A stretch of DNA of 64,000 bases from an uncultured Collinsella sp. (GTDB taxonomy: Bacteria; Actinomycetota; Coriobacteriia; Coriobacteriales; Coriobacteriaceae): NCBI GenBank assembly GCA_902493895.1, contig CABUQW010000005.1, forward strand, positions 1-64,000, in the 5' to 3' direction. The translations under genes were made by a program, and so were the position numbers. Shown piece after piece: positions 41,129 through 50,600 of this stretch (the first letter of the stretch is position 1; every line of letters begins with the position of its first letter). The notes below the pieces were generated by a model. That model worked only from the letters and a program-made list of their open reading frames with translations, was not told the origin of the DNA and searched no databases.

Positions 41129-41277
41129 AAAGAAATCCTCGCAATTGAGTCGCAATGAAAAAGTCCATAACGTTACTAGTTTATGGCATTTTGAGCATCG
41201 ACAGCTAAACTCCAGACACGGACATCAATTGGCGAAAATGCGGCACAACACCTTTTCCGTCTTGGCGGCGGCGCCAG

Positions 41278-42300
41278 CTACACCGTGAGGAACATCATCA
41301 CGATGATCATGGCAAAGCCGATAAGGTCGGTCGGCAAAAACACCGTGCCCAGCATAACGGCGCTGGTGATGGTCGCCGAAACCGGCTCCACAGTTCCGAT
41401 GAGGCTCGCACGCACCGAGCCGATGTCCTTAACACCCTGCATATAGAGCATGTAAGCAAAAAACGAGCCGATAACCACGAACACCGCGAGCGCCTCGATG
41501 CCGGCAGCGTCGAGCGCCGGCATATGCGCCCAGGGCTGCACGAAGACACATGAGATCACGCCCGCCGTGAGCATTGCCGAGCCCGTGACGATGGGGCTGC
41601 CGTATTCGAGCAGGATCTTGGCGGGAATTACCGCCATACACGCGGCGCTGACCGCACACATAAGACCCGCTGCCAGGCCAAGCGGCGAGATATTCAGGCT
41701 GGTGGGGTCGCCGCCGGTGGCGATTAAAAAGGTTCCACCCAGAGCCAGGCCAATGCCGATGACTTCGCGAGTACGCGGCATGCGGCGATCGATCGCGCAG
41801 GCGTAGCCCATGATGATAACGAGCTGCAGGCACTGGAGCACCGTCGCGGTTCCGGCGTTCGTCAGGCGCACGGCCGAAAGATAGCAAAACTGGTTGAACA
41901 GCAGGCCAAAGGCAGTAAAGAGCAGCAGCTGCTTGCGATCGGCGGGTGTGGTCCAGAGCTTAATCAGGCGCTCGCGGTCGCGCGTAACAACCACGGCCAT
42001 AAAGAGTAGACCGGCGAGAATCTGACGCACGCTCATAAGCCACAAGGTGTCGACGTGGTAGGTATCGAACAGAAAGCTCGCACTGGTGCCCGAGAAGCCC
42101 CAAAACGAACCGCCCACCAGCGTAGCCAAGACGCCCGTGATCATCTTGCGCGTCGAAGCGCTGTTCAAGCGGTCGCGCCATGCGCGACGGGTGTCACGGC
42201 TGAGCTCGTCGGTGCCCTCGGGCACATCAATGTTCGATATATCGGTCATCGGCACCGAAGCCCCTGCGCCTTCGACCTGCTCGACACACTCTTTGCTCAT
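41278..42300 (-). CDS. EamA/DMT-family transporter, 340 aa
   Basis: A drug/metabolite-transporter family exporter, with about ten membrane helices in two EamA repeats (residues ~40-175 and ~190-335). Visible helices include MITGVLATLVGGSFWGFSG, ILAGLLFMAVVVT, LLLFTAFGLLFNQFCYLS and IGLALGGTFLIATGG. The substrate cannot be told. The N-terminal 35 residues are hydrophilic and acidic. GGGGGAGTGGA precedes the ATG. It is an isolated gene between the DUF4012 gene and tRNA-Val. Confidence 0.85.
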   Translation of the reverse strand: MSKECVEQVEGAGASVPMTDISNIDVPEGTDELSRDTRRAWRDRLNSASTRKMITGVLATLVGGSFWGFSGTSASFLFDTYHVDTLWLMSVRQILAGLLFMAVVVTRDRERLIKLWTTPADRKQLLLFTAFGLLFNQFCYLSAVRLTNAGTATVLQCLQLVIIMGYACAIDRRMPRTREVIGIGLALGGTFLIATGGDPTSLNISPLGLAAGLMCAVSAACMAVIPAKILLEYGSPIVTGSAMLTAGVISCVFVQPWAHMPALDAAGIEALAVFVVIGSFFAYMLYMQGVKDIGSVRASLIGTVEPVSATITSAVMLGTVFLPTDLIGFAMIIVMMFLTV

Positions 42301-42531
42301 TCCACTCCCCCGAAACAGCCTGGAAACAATTCGGCTTACCTTACCACGGCGAAGTCACCAGCTGGAGGCTTGTCCGCTTATCGGTGGGACAATTCCGCAG
42401 GCGTCTTTCCATAGCTCGATACCGCAATGGCCTTGCATTATGCGACAGCCAAATCGCGGCAGCAGGCTCTTTTGAAATGGATACGACAAAGCCCCCGAAT
42501 TCCACAATGTAAGCGATTTTTAAAAATGTTC

Positions 42532-42560
42532 TTGCCACCGAGTTCAGGCTCCGTTATATT
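42532..42560 (+). promoter_or_regulatory. Promoter of tRNA-Val
   Basis: TTGCCA (42532-42537), 17 bp, TATATT (42555-42560), 29 bp before the tRNA 5' end. The rest of 42301-42531 shows nothing recognisable. Confidence 0.7.
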
Positions 42561-42589
42561 ATCCCTTGCGCGCTTGCGCACCCTTGATC

Positions 42590-42664
42590 GGGCGTTTAGC
42601 TCAGGGGGAGAGCGCTTCCCTGACACGGAAGAGGTCAGAAGTTCAAATCTTCTAACGCCCACCA
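42590..42664 (+). tRNA. tRNA-Val (anticodon GAC)
   Basis: A 75-nt cloverleaf including encoded CCA (42662-42664). The anticodon loop CTGACAC gives GAC; acceptor GGGCGTT pairs with AACGCCC; the T-loop is GTTCAAATC. It is on the plus strand. Confidence 0.95.
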
Positions 42665-42672
42665 AATGTTCG

Positions 42673-42700
42673 CAGCTCAGAGGCTATGTCCTCTGGGCTG
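42673..42700 (+). terminator. Terminator after tRNA-Val
   Basis: CAGCTCAGAGG (42673-42683) pairs with CCTCTGGGCTG (42690-42700), then TTTTGTTTT. It begins 9 bp past the tRNA. Confidence 0.8.
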
Positions 42701-42906
42701 TTTTGTTTTATGTCACCAAATCAGCTGGCAACTCCAACCGCCCAAGCAACCACCCTGCCCATGCACAAAACCGCGTCAATAGCCACCGAGGCCGAGGCCA
42801 ACGCGTCTCGAACCCATCCGAGCCGCAACTCCTCAGCAAAACGCCGCGATGTCTGCGCCCTGCGGTATCCTTGAGCCACTTGCACCTGCAGCACCAAGGA
42901 GCCGCC

Positions 42907-43593
42907 ATGCGCACCGAGCTCGATGTCCCCTTTTCGCACAAAGAAGAAGCCAAGGCGCTGGGCGCCAAATGGGACCGGACCAAGAAGATCTGGTATGTAC
43001 CCAGCGGCGTCAACCCCGAACCCTTTGCCGAGTGGCTGCCCGGTGTTGACCGATCCGACCCCTCAGCGCCGTATATATATCTAGTACTGGGCAAGCGCGA
43101 GTGCTGGAAGTGTCACAAAGAGACCTCGGTCGCGGCCTTCGGCATTCCCTATCGAGCCGATAACGACGAGAGCATCGCCATCGCGCACGCGCCCAACGAA
43201 GCCGGGCACATTGCCATCGACACGGCCAACGCCAACGCACTCGCCATCGCGCCCGCTCTTGGCTGCGTGCCGGGCGAGATCCGCGACTACCTTCATAAGC
43301 GCTGCGGCTACAAACCCGTAGGCGCGCGAGCCTCCAAAGCCCCGTCGCTCGGCAACACGTGCACCAGTTGCGACGCGCTGCAAGGCAGCCGCTATCTGTT
43401 CGAGGAGCCCTCGTCCCCGTTTGCCCTCACTGCCATCAACAAGCTGCCGGCACTAGAGTTTGTGCGCGTCGAAGTTGCCGGCGTTTTTGGCGTCCCGGCC
43501 GCGCGCACCGACTTTGACCAGGCGCTCTTTACCTGGGCACGCGACCATCACGCCGAGTTCCACAAGCAACTCGGTGAGGGGATTTATTTGTAG
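42907..43593 (+). CDS. DUF5710-type protein with zinc-binding cysteine pairs, 228 aa
   Basis: The first ~50 residues (ELDVPFSHKEEAKALGAKWDRTKKIWYVPSG) match the small DUF5710 fold found at the front of mobilisation/primase-like and phage proteins. The rest contains CXXC pairs ECWKCHKET (residue ~70) and CTSCDA (about 160), which may bind zinc, plus regions I do not recognise. AAGGAG lies 5 nt before the ATG at 42907; the longer in-frame frame upstream runs through tRNA-Val and its terminator and is not coding. It is the first gene after the tRNA, in the accessory block 42590-47600. Confidence 0.75.
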   Translation: MRTELDVPFSHKEEAKALGAKWDRTKKIWYVPSGVNPEPFAEWLPGVDRSDPSAPYIYLVLGKRECWKCHKETSVAAFGIPYRADNDESIAIAHAPNEAGHIAIDTANANALAIAPALGCVPGEIRDYLHKRCGYKPVGARASKAPSLGNTCTSCDALQGSRYLFEEPSSPFALTAINKLPALEFVRVEVAGVFGVPAARTDFDQALFTWARDHHAEFHKQLGEGIYL

Positions 43594-43631
43594 AGACGGA
43601 GAAGCCTTCACAGCCAGCTCCTCCGCATCAC

Positions 43632-43916
43632 CTATCCCTCGTCGCCGGCGTCATACACGATATCGAGGCCACAAACAGGGCATTTCTCCGGATACACCGG
43701 CATATGAACGCCTGTCTGTTTTCTCACTTCGTCGCTGAGTCTGTCGCGCGCATCGATGAACCGAATGTCGAGACACGGTATTTGCGAGCCGCAGCAAGGG
43801 CAGGTGACGACAAACGACCCGCAATCAACCTCTACGCTCGGAAACATATTGTTGTCTATAAGGGCACACGGCAGTTTTCCGTACTTCCCCATCGCAATAT
43901 CGCCTCGCCAGCTCAT
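43632..43916 (-). CDS. Small zinc-ribbon protein, 94 aa
   Basis: A 94-residue protein with two cysteine pairs typical of a zinc ribbon (CPCCGSQIPC in the middle, CPVCG near the end). The central part (FIDARDRLSDEVRKQTGVHMPVY) is helical. I start it at ATG 43914-43916, which follows GAGGGGAGCGTGT; the longer frame upstream has no ribosome site. It converges on the DUF5710 gene with a 38-bp gap. The function is unknown, but small zinc ribbons can bind nucleic acid. Confidence 0.65.
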   Translation of the reverse strand: MSWRGDIAMGKYGKLPCALIDNNMFPSVEVDCGSFVVTCPCCGSQIPCLDIRFIDARDRLSDEVRKQTGVHMPVYPEKCPVCGLDIVYDAGDEG

Positions 43917-44038
43917 ACACGCTCCCCTCTCGCTATACAAAACAGGAAGAGCATGCACCGGCGGGCGTGCGCGAGATTGCATCGCCACGCGATCCGATCA
44001 AACAACTCGATCGTCAAAGAATGCCAAAGCCAAATACG

Positions 44039-44911
44039 CTAATACAGCAGAAGCCCCGCCTTTTCACGCTTCTTTTCCGAGCGATCGAACTCAATGCGAT
44101 GGGCCTCAAGAAACACCGTATTGGGTCGCCACTGACGCTCATTCGGCTGCCTTAGCGTCGCACCCGCAAAGGAAGCGTAGCCGGTCTTATCCAGCAGGTA
44201 CGATCCGCACAGCCGATATTCGCCGCAAACAGGCTCAAACGAAATCAGGTGAGCATCAAATAGGGAATGAAGATCGCGCCGAAGCAGAATGCCATTGCTG
44301 GCAACCTGCGATTTGGGTCCCGAGTAATTCTCGATATGTGCAGCCTCCAGAGCTTCGCTGACGCCGCAGTCCGACACCGCGCAACGGCCGTCATAGGCGG
44401 CAACGAGCTGCTTGCGGAACCATTGCTGCCCCAATCGCTCGCGCCTTAACGCATAGCGGACCTTTTCGTCGTCGGTCGCACCCTGTCCGGCAAACTCAAT
44501 ATCGACGGGCATGTGCTTCAGATAACTCATGTCGGGTGCAAAACGAGGGTCCGGTCCGCCTTTATGAACAGGACCATGCAGAACAAACCATCCGTTTTCG
44601 GGCTCGAACCGCTCAACAAACGCAAGGCCGAGCACCTTATAGCCCACCTCGGTTGCAAATATGACTCCGACCGGAACGCCACATTCCATGCAGTTGAGCA
44701 TTTTACGGTTATAGTCTTGGTCTCGAGAACCAACGGCGCCTGGCGCTTGAACCGAATACTTAATGACCCACATGCCATCGTCCAAATAGAGCGGAGGCAC
44801 ATCGTTGATGCTCTCGGTTTGCCGCTGGCGCGCTTGCACCCCGCTACCCCACTCCCCTGTATACTGATGTAGCACGTGTTTCATCCGGGCTTGTTGGGCC
44901 GGATTGTTCAT
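44039..44911 (-). CDS. HNH endonuclease-domain protein, 290 aa
   Basis: Residues ~155-235 match the HNH_2-type domain: RRERLGQQWFRKQLVAAYDGRCAVSDCGVSEALEAAHI (the QW..R..VL..Y...CAVTG pattern), then NGILLRRDLHSLFDAHLISF (His-Asp). The first ~150 residues are a separate domain of unknown function with FVLHGPVHKGGPDP and a pair of Cys (LNCMECGVP). Such proteins are known in restriction and phage-defence contexts. It diverges from the hypothetical gene at 44923 with an 11-bp gap, so the two starts share a promoter region. Confidence 0.8.
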   Translation of the reverse strand: MNNPAQQARMKHVLHQYTGEWGSGVQARQRQTESINDVPPLYLDDGMWVIKYSVQAPGAVGSRDQDYNRKMLNCMECGVPVGVIFATEVGYKVLGLAFVERFEPENGWFVLHGPVHKGGPDPRFAPDMSYLKHMPVDIEFAGQGATDDEKVRYALRRERLGQQWFRKQLVAAYDGRCAVSDCGVSEALEAAHIENYSGPKSQVASNGILLRRDLHSLFDAHLISFEPVCGEYRLCGSYLLDKTGYASFAGATLRQPNERQWRPNTVFLEAHRIEFDRSEKKREKAGLLLY

Positions 44912-44922
44912 GGGAGGGTCTT

Positions 44923-45414
44923 ATGGCTGCTTTGAACACGCCTAAGGGGAGCGTTTCTTCTTCGTCCATCAAGCCGGTTACACGCAAGGCCGTGCGCTGC
45001 CAGCGCGAGGTCGCCTGGCTTGTCACGCAGGCGGCGGGTAGGCTTGTGGCGACCACCCAGGACGTCAATGCGCCTACGCCGAGCTTTGTGTTAGCGGCGG
45101 CGCTGGATTTTGTGCGCCAATTGGAGCTTGCCGAACAGGATGCCAGCGGCCACCTCGACTACCAGAATGTTATGGCGCCCGACCTGCAAACGTTCTGCCA
45201 CATGGCCAAGTTGCCCGCCGCGCCCAATGCGCTTTCGGACGCAGGCTACATGTTTACGCTTTCGGGCGCGGACCTTATCCGCGATATCTACGCATACTGC
45301 AGCGAGCTCGCCGAACGCAGCGTCTTTGGCACGGCTGAAGTCAAACCGGGATATGTCATCAAGCTGGTTCTTAGGCTGTTCTTGATGGACGGGTTCGGGG
45401 CCATGCCGGCGTAA
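44923..45414 (+). CDS. Hypothetical protein, 163 aa
   Basis: I do not recognise this family. The protein is soluble, largely helical in pattern (REVAWLVTQAAGRLVATTQDV; SFVLAAALDFVRQLELAEQ; LSGADLIRDIYAYCSELAERS), with a hydrophobic C terminus (YVIKLVLRLFLMDGFGAM) but no clear membrane helix. GGGAGGGTCTT precedes the ATG. It diverges from the HNH gene (11 bp between starts) and converges on the AlbA_2 regulator. Paired divergence with a nuclease gene could mean a regulator or inhibitor, but that is speculative. Confidence 0.6.
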   Translation: MAALNTPKGSVSSSSIKPVTRKAVRCQREVAWLVTQAAGRLVATTQDVNAPTPSFVLAAALDFVRQLELAEQDASGHLDYQNVMAPDLQTFCHMAKLPAAPNALSDAGYMFTLSGADLIRDIYAYCSELAERSVFGTAEVKPGYVIKLVLRLFLMDGFGAMPA

Positions 45415-45514
45415 GCCGAGTCTTTAGCATCACCGTCGACTGGGCAACAACCGCTTTACCTTAGTGGGCGCCAATCGAGGGTCGATTATTGAGTCGCCTC
45501 GTCCACTAACGCAT

Positions 45515-46987
45515 TTATTCCACGCGCTCTGACAGTCGATATTTGCGGTTGCGGCTTGTCGACGGCGCCGTGGGCTCAAGCTCGCCTTGAGCAATGAGCG
45601 CGTTGACGCGCGACCTAACCTGGGAAATTGTAAGCCCCGTGCGTTCTGCCAGCTCACGCGTCCCCAGCTCGCCGTAGTGTTTGAGTGCCGTCACAATTAA
45701 GCCCCCGCCATGATCGACCGGCTCGATCTTTGAACGGTAAAGTACGACCTTGAACCGATCGAACCCCGGGCAGAACAGGGGCTCGGCCAGACCATGCGCG
45801 CGCATGGCATCGATCATCATCGGGATGCCCGAGCCATTGCCCTCAGCCGGCGAACCTGCGCCATCCGGCAGCGGAACAATCGACATGAGCTTCACAAGCG
45901 TCGCGTTACGGCATCGGGAGCTGCCGTCAAACAAGTTCTCGCGAGTCTTTCCCCCGTAAAGGCCGCCAGGATTCGTCACCTCGACACGATCGTCAAAGAC
46001 GTCGACGGCAATCGATTGTCCACAGAACCGATCCCCGTATTCTCGATGGATTACGGCGTTGGCGATTGCCTCGCGCAGAACCTCCTCGGGAATCTCAAGC
46101 GAGTCGACACGCGAGACGCCTTGGACGGTCGAGGTTCGCCGCAAATTCTTGGCGACGGCTGCGACGGCATCCGAGATCATCTCGCCCAACGTTCCCTCAC
46201 TGATTGTGCGGTCCATGAATCTCAGCGACCCCGCCATGCCCTTCTGAGTTCCCGCATGGACAGCCACGTCAATGAAGAGCTTGGGATAGAACTGCTGAGG
46301 GTAGGTGCCCACAACTAGGAGTCCAGCCTTGGTGACATTGCCCTGGGAATCAAGGATATTTAGGCGCTCCAGCTTCGTTTGTTTGTCCGGCGCGCCGCGC
46401 ATTGCCCGGGGCGTCAACGAGAAAGCCCGATCTATCGTACGGTCGACCAGCGTCTCGTCGAGATCGTCCGCGCCCGCACCCGCCACCGCGTCGCGATCGC
46501 TCGGAGTCGCTCGACCGTATGACGCCAATGCGAGCACCTCGGTCGATGAAAGCGGCACATCTTTGTCATCGATGCGCTTGTAGCTGCCGCCCTGGGCGCC
46601 CCGCTCTATGACATAGCAGGGCTTGCTCGACGGATCGAGCTCCTCAATCGTAATGACGAGAACGATGACGCCCTGAAGCTCCACTCGCTCGATCGTGTAT
46701 TTGGGCGGATTGGCCAGCTTTCCTCGACCGCCCGCATCACCCATGCCTGACACAAATTGGTTGAGCACTTTCTCGGTCTCGAAGTTCTCAACCGGGACAA
46801 AACCTGCGCGCTCACTCACTCCGAGCACGATGGTTCCGCCGGCAGTGTTCGCGAATGCGCTCACCGTTTCCCACACGTCGCGGGAAAGCGTCGTGGCGCT
46901 CTCCTTCACTTCGACGTTAAGATCATCCGAGCCCATACGTCTTAAAGACTCAAGCAGACCGGTCAGCTCGCTTTCGTTCATCTGCAC
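45515..46987 (-). CDS. AlbA_2-domain regulator with ATPase-like and winged-helix domains
   Basis: A 490-residue protein of the Schlafen/AlbA_2-containing transcriptional-regulator type. Residues 15-130 carry the AlbA_2 domain (VEVKESATTLSRDVWETVSAFANTAGGTIVLGVSE), residues ~285-400 resemble a GHKL ATPase-like region (EEVLREAIANAVIHREYGDRFCGQSIAVDVFDDRVEVTNPGG; GSGIPMMIDAM), and the last ~60 residues (VTALKHYGELGTRELAERTGLTISQVRSRVNAL) form a winged helix. The gene is preceded by a stretch with repeated TATCTCTC words (47044-47217), which may be its own operator. It is in the accessory block near tRNA-Val; some related proteins act in stress or phage response, though that is not shown here. 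Confidence 0.8.
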   Translation of the reverse strand: MQMNESELTGLLESLRRMGSDDLNVEVKESATTLSRDVWETVSAFANTAGGTIVLGVSERAGFVPVENFETEKVLNQFVSGMGDAGGRGKLANPPKYTIERVELQGVIVLVITIEELDPSSKPCYVIERGAQGGSYKRIDDKDVPLSSTEVLALASYGRATPSDRDAVAGAGADDLDETLVDRTIDRAFSLTPRAMRGAPDKQTKLERLNILDSQGNVTKAGLLVVGTYPQQFYPKLFIDVAVHAGTQKGMAGSLRFMDRTISEGTLGEMISDAVAAVAKNLRRTSTVQGVSRVDSLEIPEEVLREAIANAVIHREYGDRFCGQSIAVDVFDDRVEVTNPGGLYGGKTRENLFDGSSRCRNATLVKLMSIVPLPDGAGSPAEGNGSGIPMMIDAMRAHGLAEPLFCPGFDRFKVVLYRSKIEPVDHGGGLIVTALKHYGELGTRELAERTGLTISQVRSRVNALIAQGELEPTAPSTSRNRKYRLSERVE

Positions 46988-47038
46988 GTCCTTTCGCTCG
47001 GTCCTGCGGAGAATGCCGCGGATAGATTTCCCTCGTCT

Positions 47039-47217
47039 CTCAGTTATCTCTCGTAATTATCTCTCATTTATCTCTCTATCTCTCGGCTTAGAGCTAAGAG
47101 ATAGATAGAGATGGAATGTCTACCATTTGCTTCATTTATACATATTTTTGCTGGTAGAACAATCGGTATTGAGACAATACCATGATTGCCTGTCTCTTTG
47201 CTGCTCAGTTATCTCTC
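47039..47217 (-). promoter_or_regulatory. TATCTCTC-repeat region upstream of the AlbA_2 regulator
   Basis: The word TATCTCTC occurs at 47045, 47058, 47069, 47077 and 47210 on the plus strand, with a 14-base exact repeat CTCAGTTATCTCTC at 47039-47052 and 47204-47217. An inverted pair (47070-47083 and 47097-47112) forms a hairpin. The region starts 50 bp before the gene. Confidence 0.5.
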
Positions 47218-47287
47218 ATATTTTTCTCTCATCTTCCTGTCATCTCTCATATTAGAGACGAATGAGAGACGAGAGATACGCGAGTGA

Positions 47288-47470
47288 TGGACGAGCGAGG
47301 ATTTTCGGACGGTCGGATATCGAGAGTGGATATTTGGACGGTTTTTGGGGCTTTTGCGGCAAATTCCGTCCAAATATCCACTCTCGTTCGATAGGTATCC
47401 GGAAATCCTCGCTCGTCCGTCCGAATATCCACTCTCGTTTGGCGAGTGTCCAATTTTCCACGCTCGTGCG
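47288..47470. repeat. Array of ACGAGNGTGGA units with a long inverted repeat
   Basis: Arms at 47288-47340 and 47368-47421 are inverted copies of about 52 bp, with ~27 bp between them. On the minus strand four direct units (ACGAGCGTGGAAAATTGGAC, then ACGAGAGTGGATATTCGGAC, ACGAGCGAGG, ACGAGAGTGGATATTTGGAC) follow one another from 47470 to 47368. With the TATCTCTC region this explains most of the 615-bp gap 46988-47602; a possible -10 box TATACT at 47542 may serve the next gene. Confidence 0.75.
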
Positions 47471-47602
47471 GCGGGCACGCGGGACCTATGCCCAATCCGC
47501 CGGCATCGTCTTCAGTTCGCCGCAGAGCCGCGGCCCCATATGGGTATACTCTCGAGGATTCGACTCGATTCGCCCCCGCTGGGGCGTCAAAGGAGACTGC
47601 AT

Positions 47603-50600
47603 ATGCCCACCACCTCAACCGACCCGCGTGCCGCTGCCGCCGCGCTGCTGGTGCCCGGTTCCACCTGCCACGGTTTTGCCGTCGAGCGCTGCGAGACCGT
47701 GCCCGAGCTCGACTCGGACGCCTACGTACTGCGCCACACTGCCTCGGGCGTTCGCCTGCTGTATCTGTCATGCGACGACGAAAACAAGGCCTTTGCCATT
47801 GGCTTTAAGACGCCGCCGGCCGATTCCACCGGCGTGTTCCATATTCTTGAGCACTCGGTACTGTGCGGATCGGCCAAGTTTCCCGTCAAGGAGCCGTTTG
47901 TCGACCTGATCAAGAGCTCCATGCAGACGTTCCTCAACGCCATGACCTACCCAGACAAGACCATCTACCCCGTTGCCACCACCAACGAGCAGGATCTGTA
48001 CAACCTGATGGACGTGTACCTGGACGCGGTGTTCAACCCGGCCATCTATACCAAGCCCACCATTTTTGAGCAGGAGGGCTGGCACTACGAGCTGGACCTG
48101 CCGGAGGGCGCCGAGGGCGAGGGCGACGGCAGCTCCGCCAGCCTGCGCGATGGCACGCTGCGTTATAACGGCGTGGTGTTCAACGAGATGAAGGGCGCGC
48201 TGTCCGACCCCATGAGTGTGCTGGACGACGCCGTCAACGCCGCGCTCTATCCCGACACAGCCTATGCGCACGAGAGCGGCGGCGACCCGCGCGCGATTCC
48301 CGCGCTCACCTACGAGCAGTTCCTGGACACGCACGCGCGCCACTACAATCCTTCCAACTCCTACATCACGCTCTATGGCGACCTGAACGTGGACCGCGCA
48401 CTGGCCTTTTTGGACGAGCGCTACCTGTCGCAGCCGAGTGCCGCGAGCCGCCGCATGGACGCTACCGTCGCCGCCGGCGAGGACCCGTCCACGCTGGCGC
48501 CCAATCCGCTGGGCGTGCAGGCACCCGTGACCTGCGAGTACAAGCGCGTCGAGATGGCTACCACGCCCGAGAACGCCCTGGTGGGCCTGGGCCTGGTGCT
48601 GGGCAGTGCGCTCGACCGCAAGCGCACGATCGCGGCGGATATCCTGTTTGAGGCGCTGCTGGGCTCCAACGAGGCGCCGGTTAAGAAGGCCATTCTGGCT
48701 GCCGGCCTGGGCGGCAACGTGGTGAGCTACACCGCGGCCGAGAGCCTGCAGCCCTACGAGCTCATCATGCTGCAAAACGCGCAGCCCGGCGTGGCGCGCG
48801 AGCTGCGCCGCGTGTTCCAGGACGCCTGCCGCGACCTGTGCGAGCACGGCGTTCCGCGCGAGCGCCTGGAGGCCATCATCAGCAGCAACGAGTACGACCT
48901 GCGTCAGCGCGACTATGGCATCGCCGACGGCGTGGCCATTGCGTGCGACGCGCTGAGCACCTGGCTCTACGATGACGACGCCGCGACGCTGGCACTCAAG
49001 TACGGCCCGGTGTACGAGGAGCTGCGTGGCGAGCTGGACGGCAGCTATTTTGAGGACCTGCTGCGCGAGCTGGTGCTGGAAAACGACCACATGGCGTTGG
49101 TCGAGCTGGTGCCGGTGGACGCCGCCGAGGGCGCAGAGGGTGCCGAGGCCGCCGAACTGGCAGCCAAGCGCGATGCCATGACCGAGGCCGAGCTGGCCGA
49201 CGTGGTCGAGCGCACGGCCTCGCTGCGTGCCGCGCAGGAGGCGGAAGACACGCCCGAGGCCAAGGCCACGCTGCCGCGCCTGCGCGTGTCCGACATTGGC
49301 GAGGCGCGCCCCGAGCCGCCGCTAATCGTGGACACGACCGCGCCCATCCCCTGCCTGCGCCATGGCATCCCCACCAACCGCCTGGCCTACGCCATGCAGT
49401 ATTTCGACCTGAACTGCGTCGCGTTTGAGGACCTGCCCTATGTGACACTGCTCTGCCGCCTGCTTAAGCAGCTGCCCACGCGCGAGCACTCGGCCGAGGA
49501 ACTCGACAACTTGCTCGCTGGCAAGCTCGGCTTTTTGAGCTTTACGACCGAAGTCATGACACAGCCCGAAGTGGACGGCGTGCGCCCCTACCTGCTGGTG
49601 AGTGCCGGCGCCCTGTCCGAGAAAATCGATGCGCTGGCAAGCCTGCCGCGCGAGGTGTGGTCGAGCACGCTTTTGGCAGACGCCGACGCCGACCGCATGC
49701 GCGACGTGCTCACGCAGATTCGCATTGGGCTTGAGCAGGGCTTTATCAACAACGGCCACTCGGCAGCGCTCGGTCGCGCGATGAGCTACAGCTCGCCTTC
49801 GGCCGTGGTGCGTGAGCAGCTCTCGGGCGTAGACTTCTACCTGTTCCTGCGCGATTTGCTCGAGCACTTTGACGAGCGCGTGGACGGGCTGCGTACCAAG
49901 CTTGCCGAGCTGGCGGAGCGCATCTTTGTGGTCGATGGCTGCATGGCGAGCTTTACCGGCAGCGACGAGGACTTTGACGCGTACTGGGATGCCGCGGGCG
50001 ACCTGGGGCTGGACGCTGGCGACGGCGCCGATGCCGGCCGCGACGCGCTCGTGGTGTCGACGCCGTGCGACCGCCACGAGGCTTTTGTCATTCCCAGCGA
50101 CATCTGCTTTGCCGCGCGTGCGTGCGATCCGCGTCGCCTGGGCATCGACGTGACGGGCGCCTGGGCGGTTGCCGCCAACGCACTCTCCTACGATTACCTG
50201 TGGAACGAAATTCGCGTGAAGGGCGGTGCGTACGGCTGCGGATTCCGCGCAGCCGGCGAGCGCCAGACGGCGTTCTACACCTACCGCGACCCGGCAATCG
50301 ACCCCTCGATTGAGCGCGTGGAGCGCGCGGGTGCATGGCTTAGCAGCTTTGAGCCCGACGAGGCCGCCTTTGAGGGCTTTATCGTGAGCTGCGTGAGCGG
50401 CATGGACGCGCCGGTGAAGCCGTACGCACTCACCAAGCGCCGCAACACGACCTACCTGGCCGGGCTCGATCCGCATGCGCGCGAGGAGCGTCGCGCCCAG
50501 ATGCTCGCCGCCACGCCCGGTGAGCTGCGCTCGCTCGGCGCCGACGTGACGCGCATCGCAGCCGTCTCACCCACCTGTGTCTTTGGCGGCCGAGACGTCA

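Noticed and set aside
42427..42906. Upstream extension of the DUF5710 frame through tRNA-Val
   Set aside because: It would translate across a tRNA gene and its terminator; the strong ribosome site and the DUF5710 start are at 42907.
42665..47602. Duplicated tRNA-Val 3' end marking an integrated island
   Set aside because: The 3' tRNA sequence does not recur in the region, so an att site could not be demonstrated.
47247..47771. Minus-strand frames with TRVDI-type repeats in the array region
   Set aside because: They are produced by the direct/inverted DNA repeats, lack start signals and overlap the 5' end of the M16C gene.
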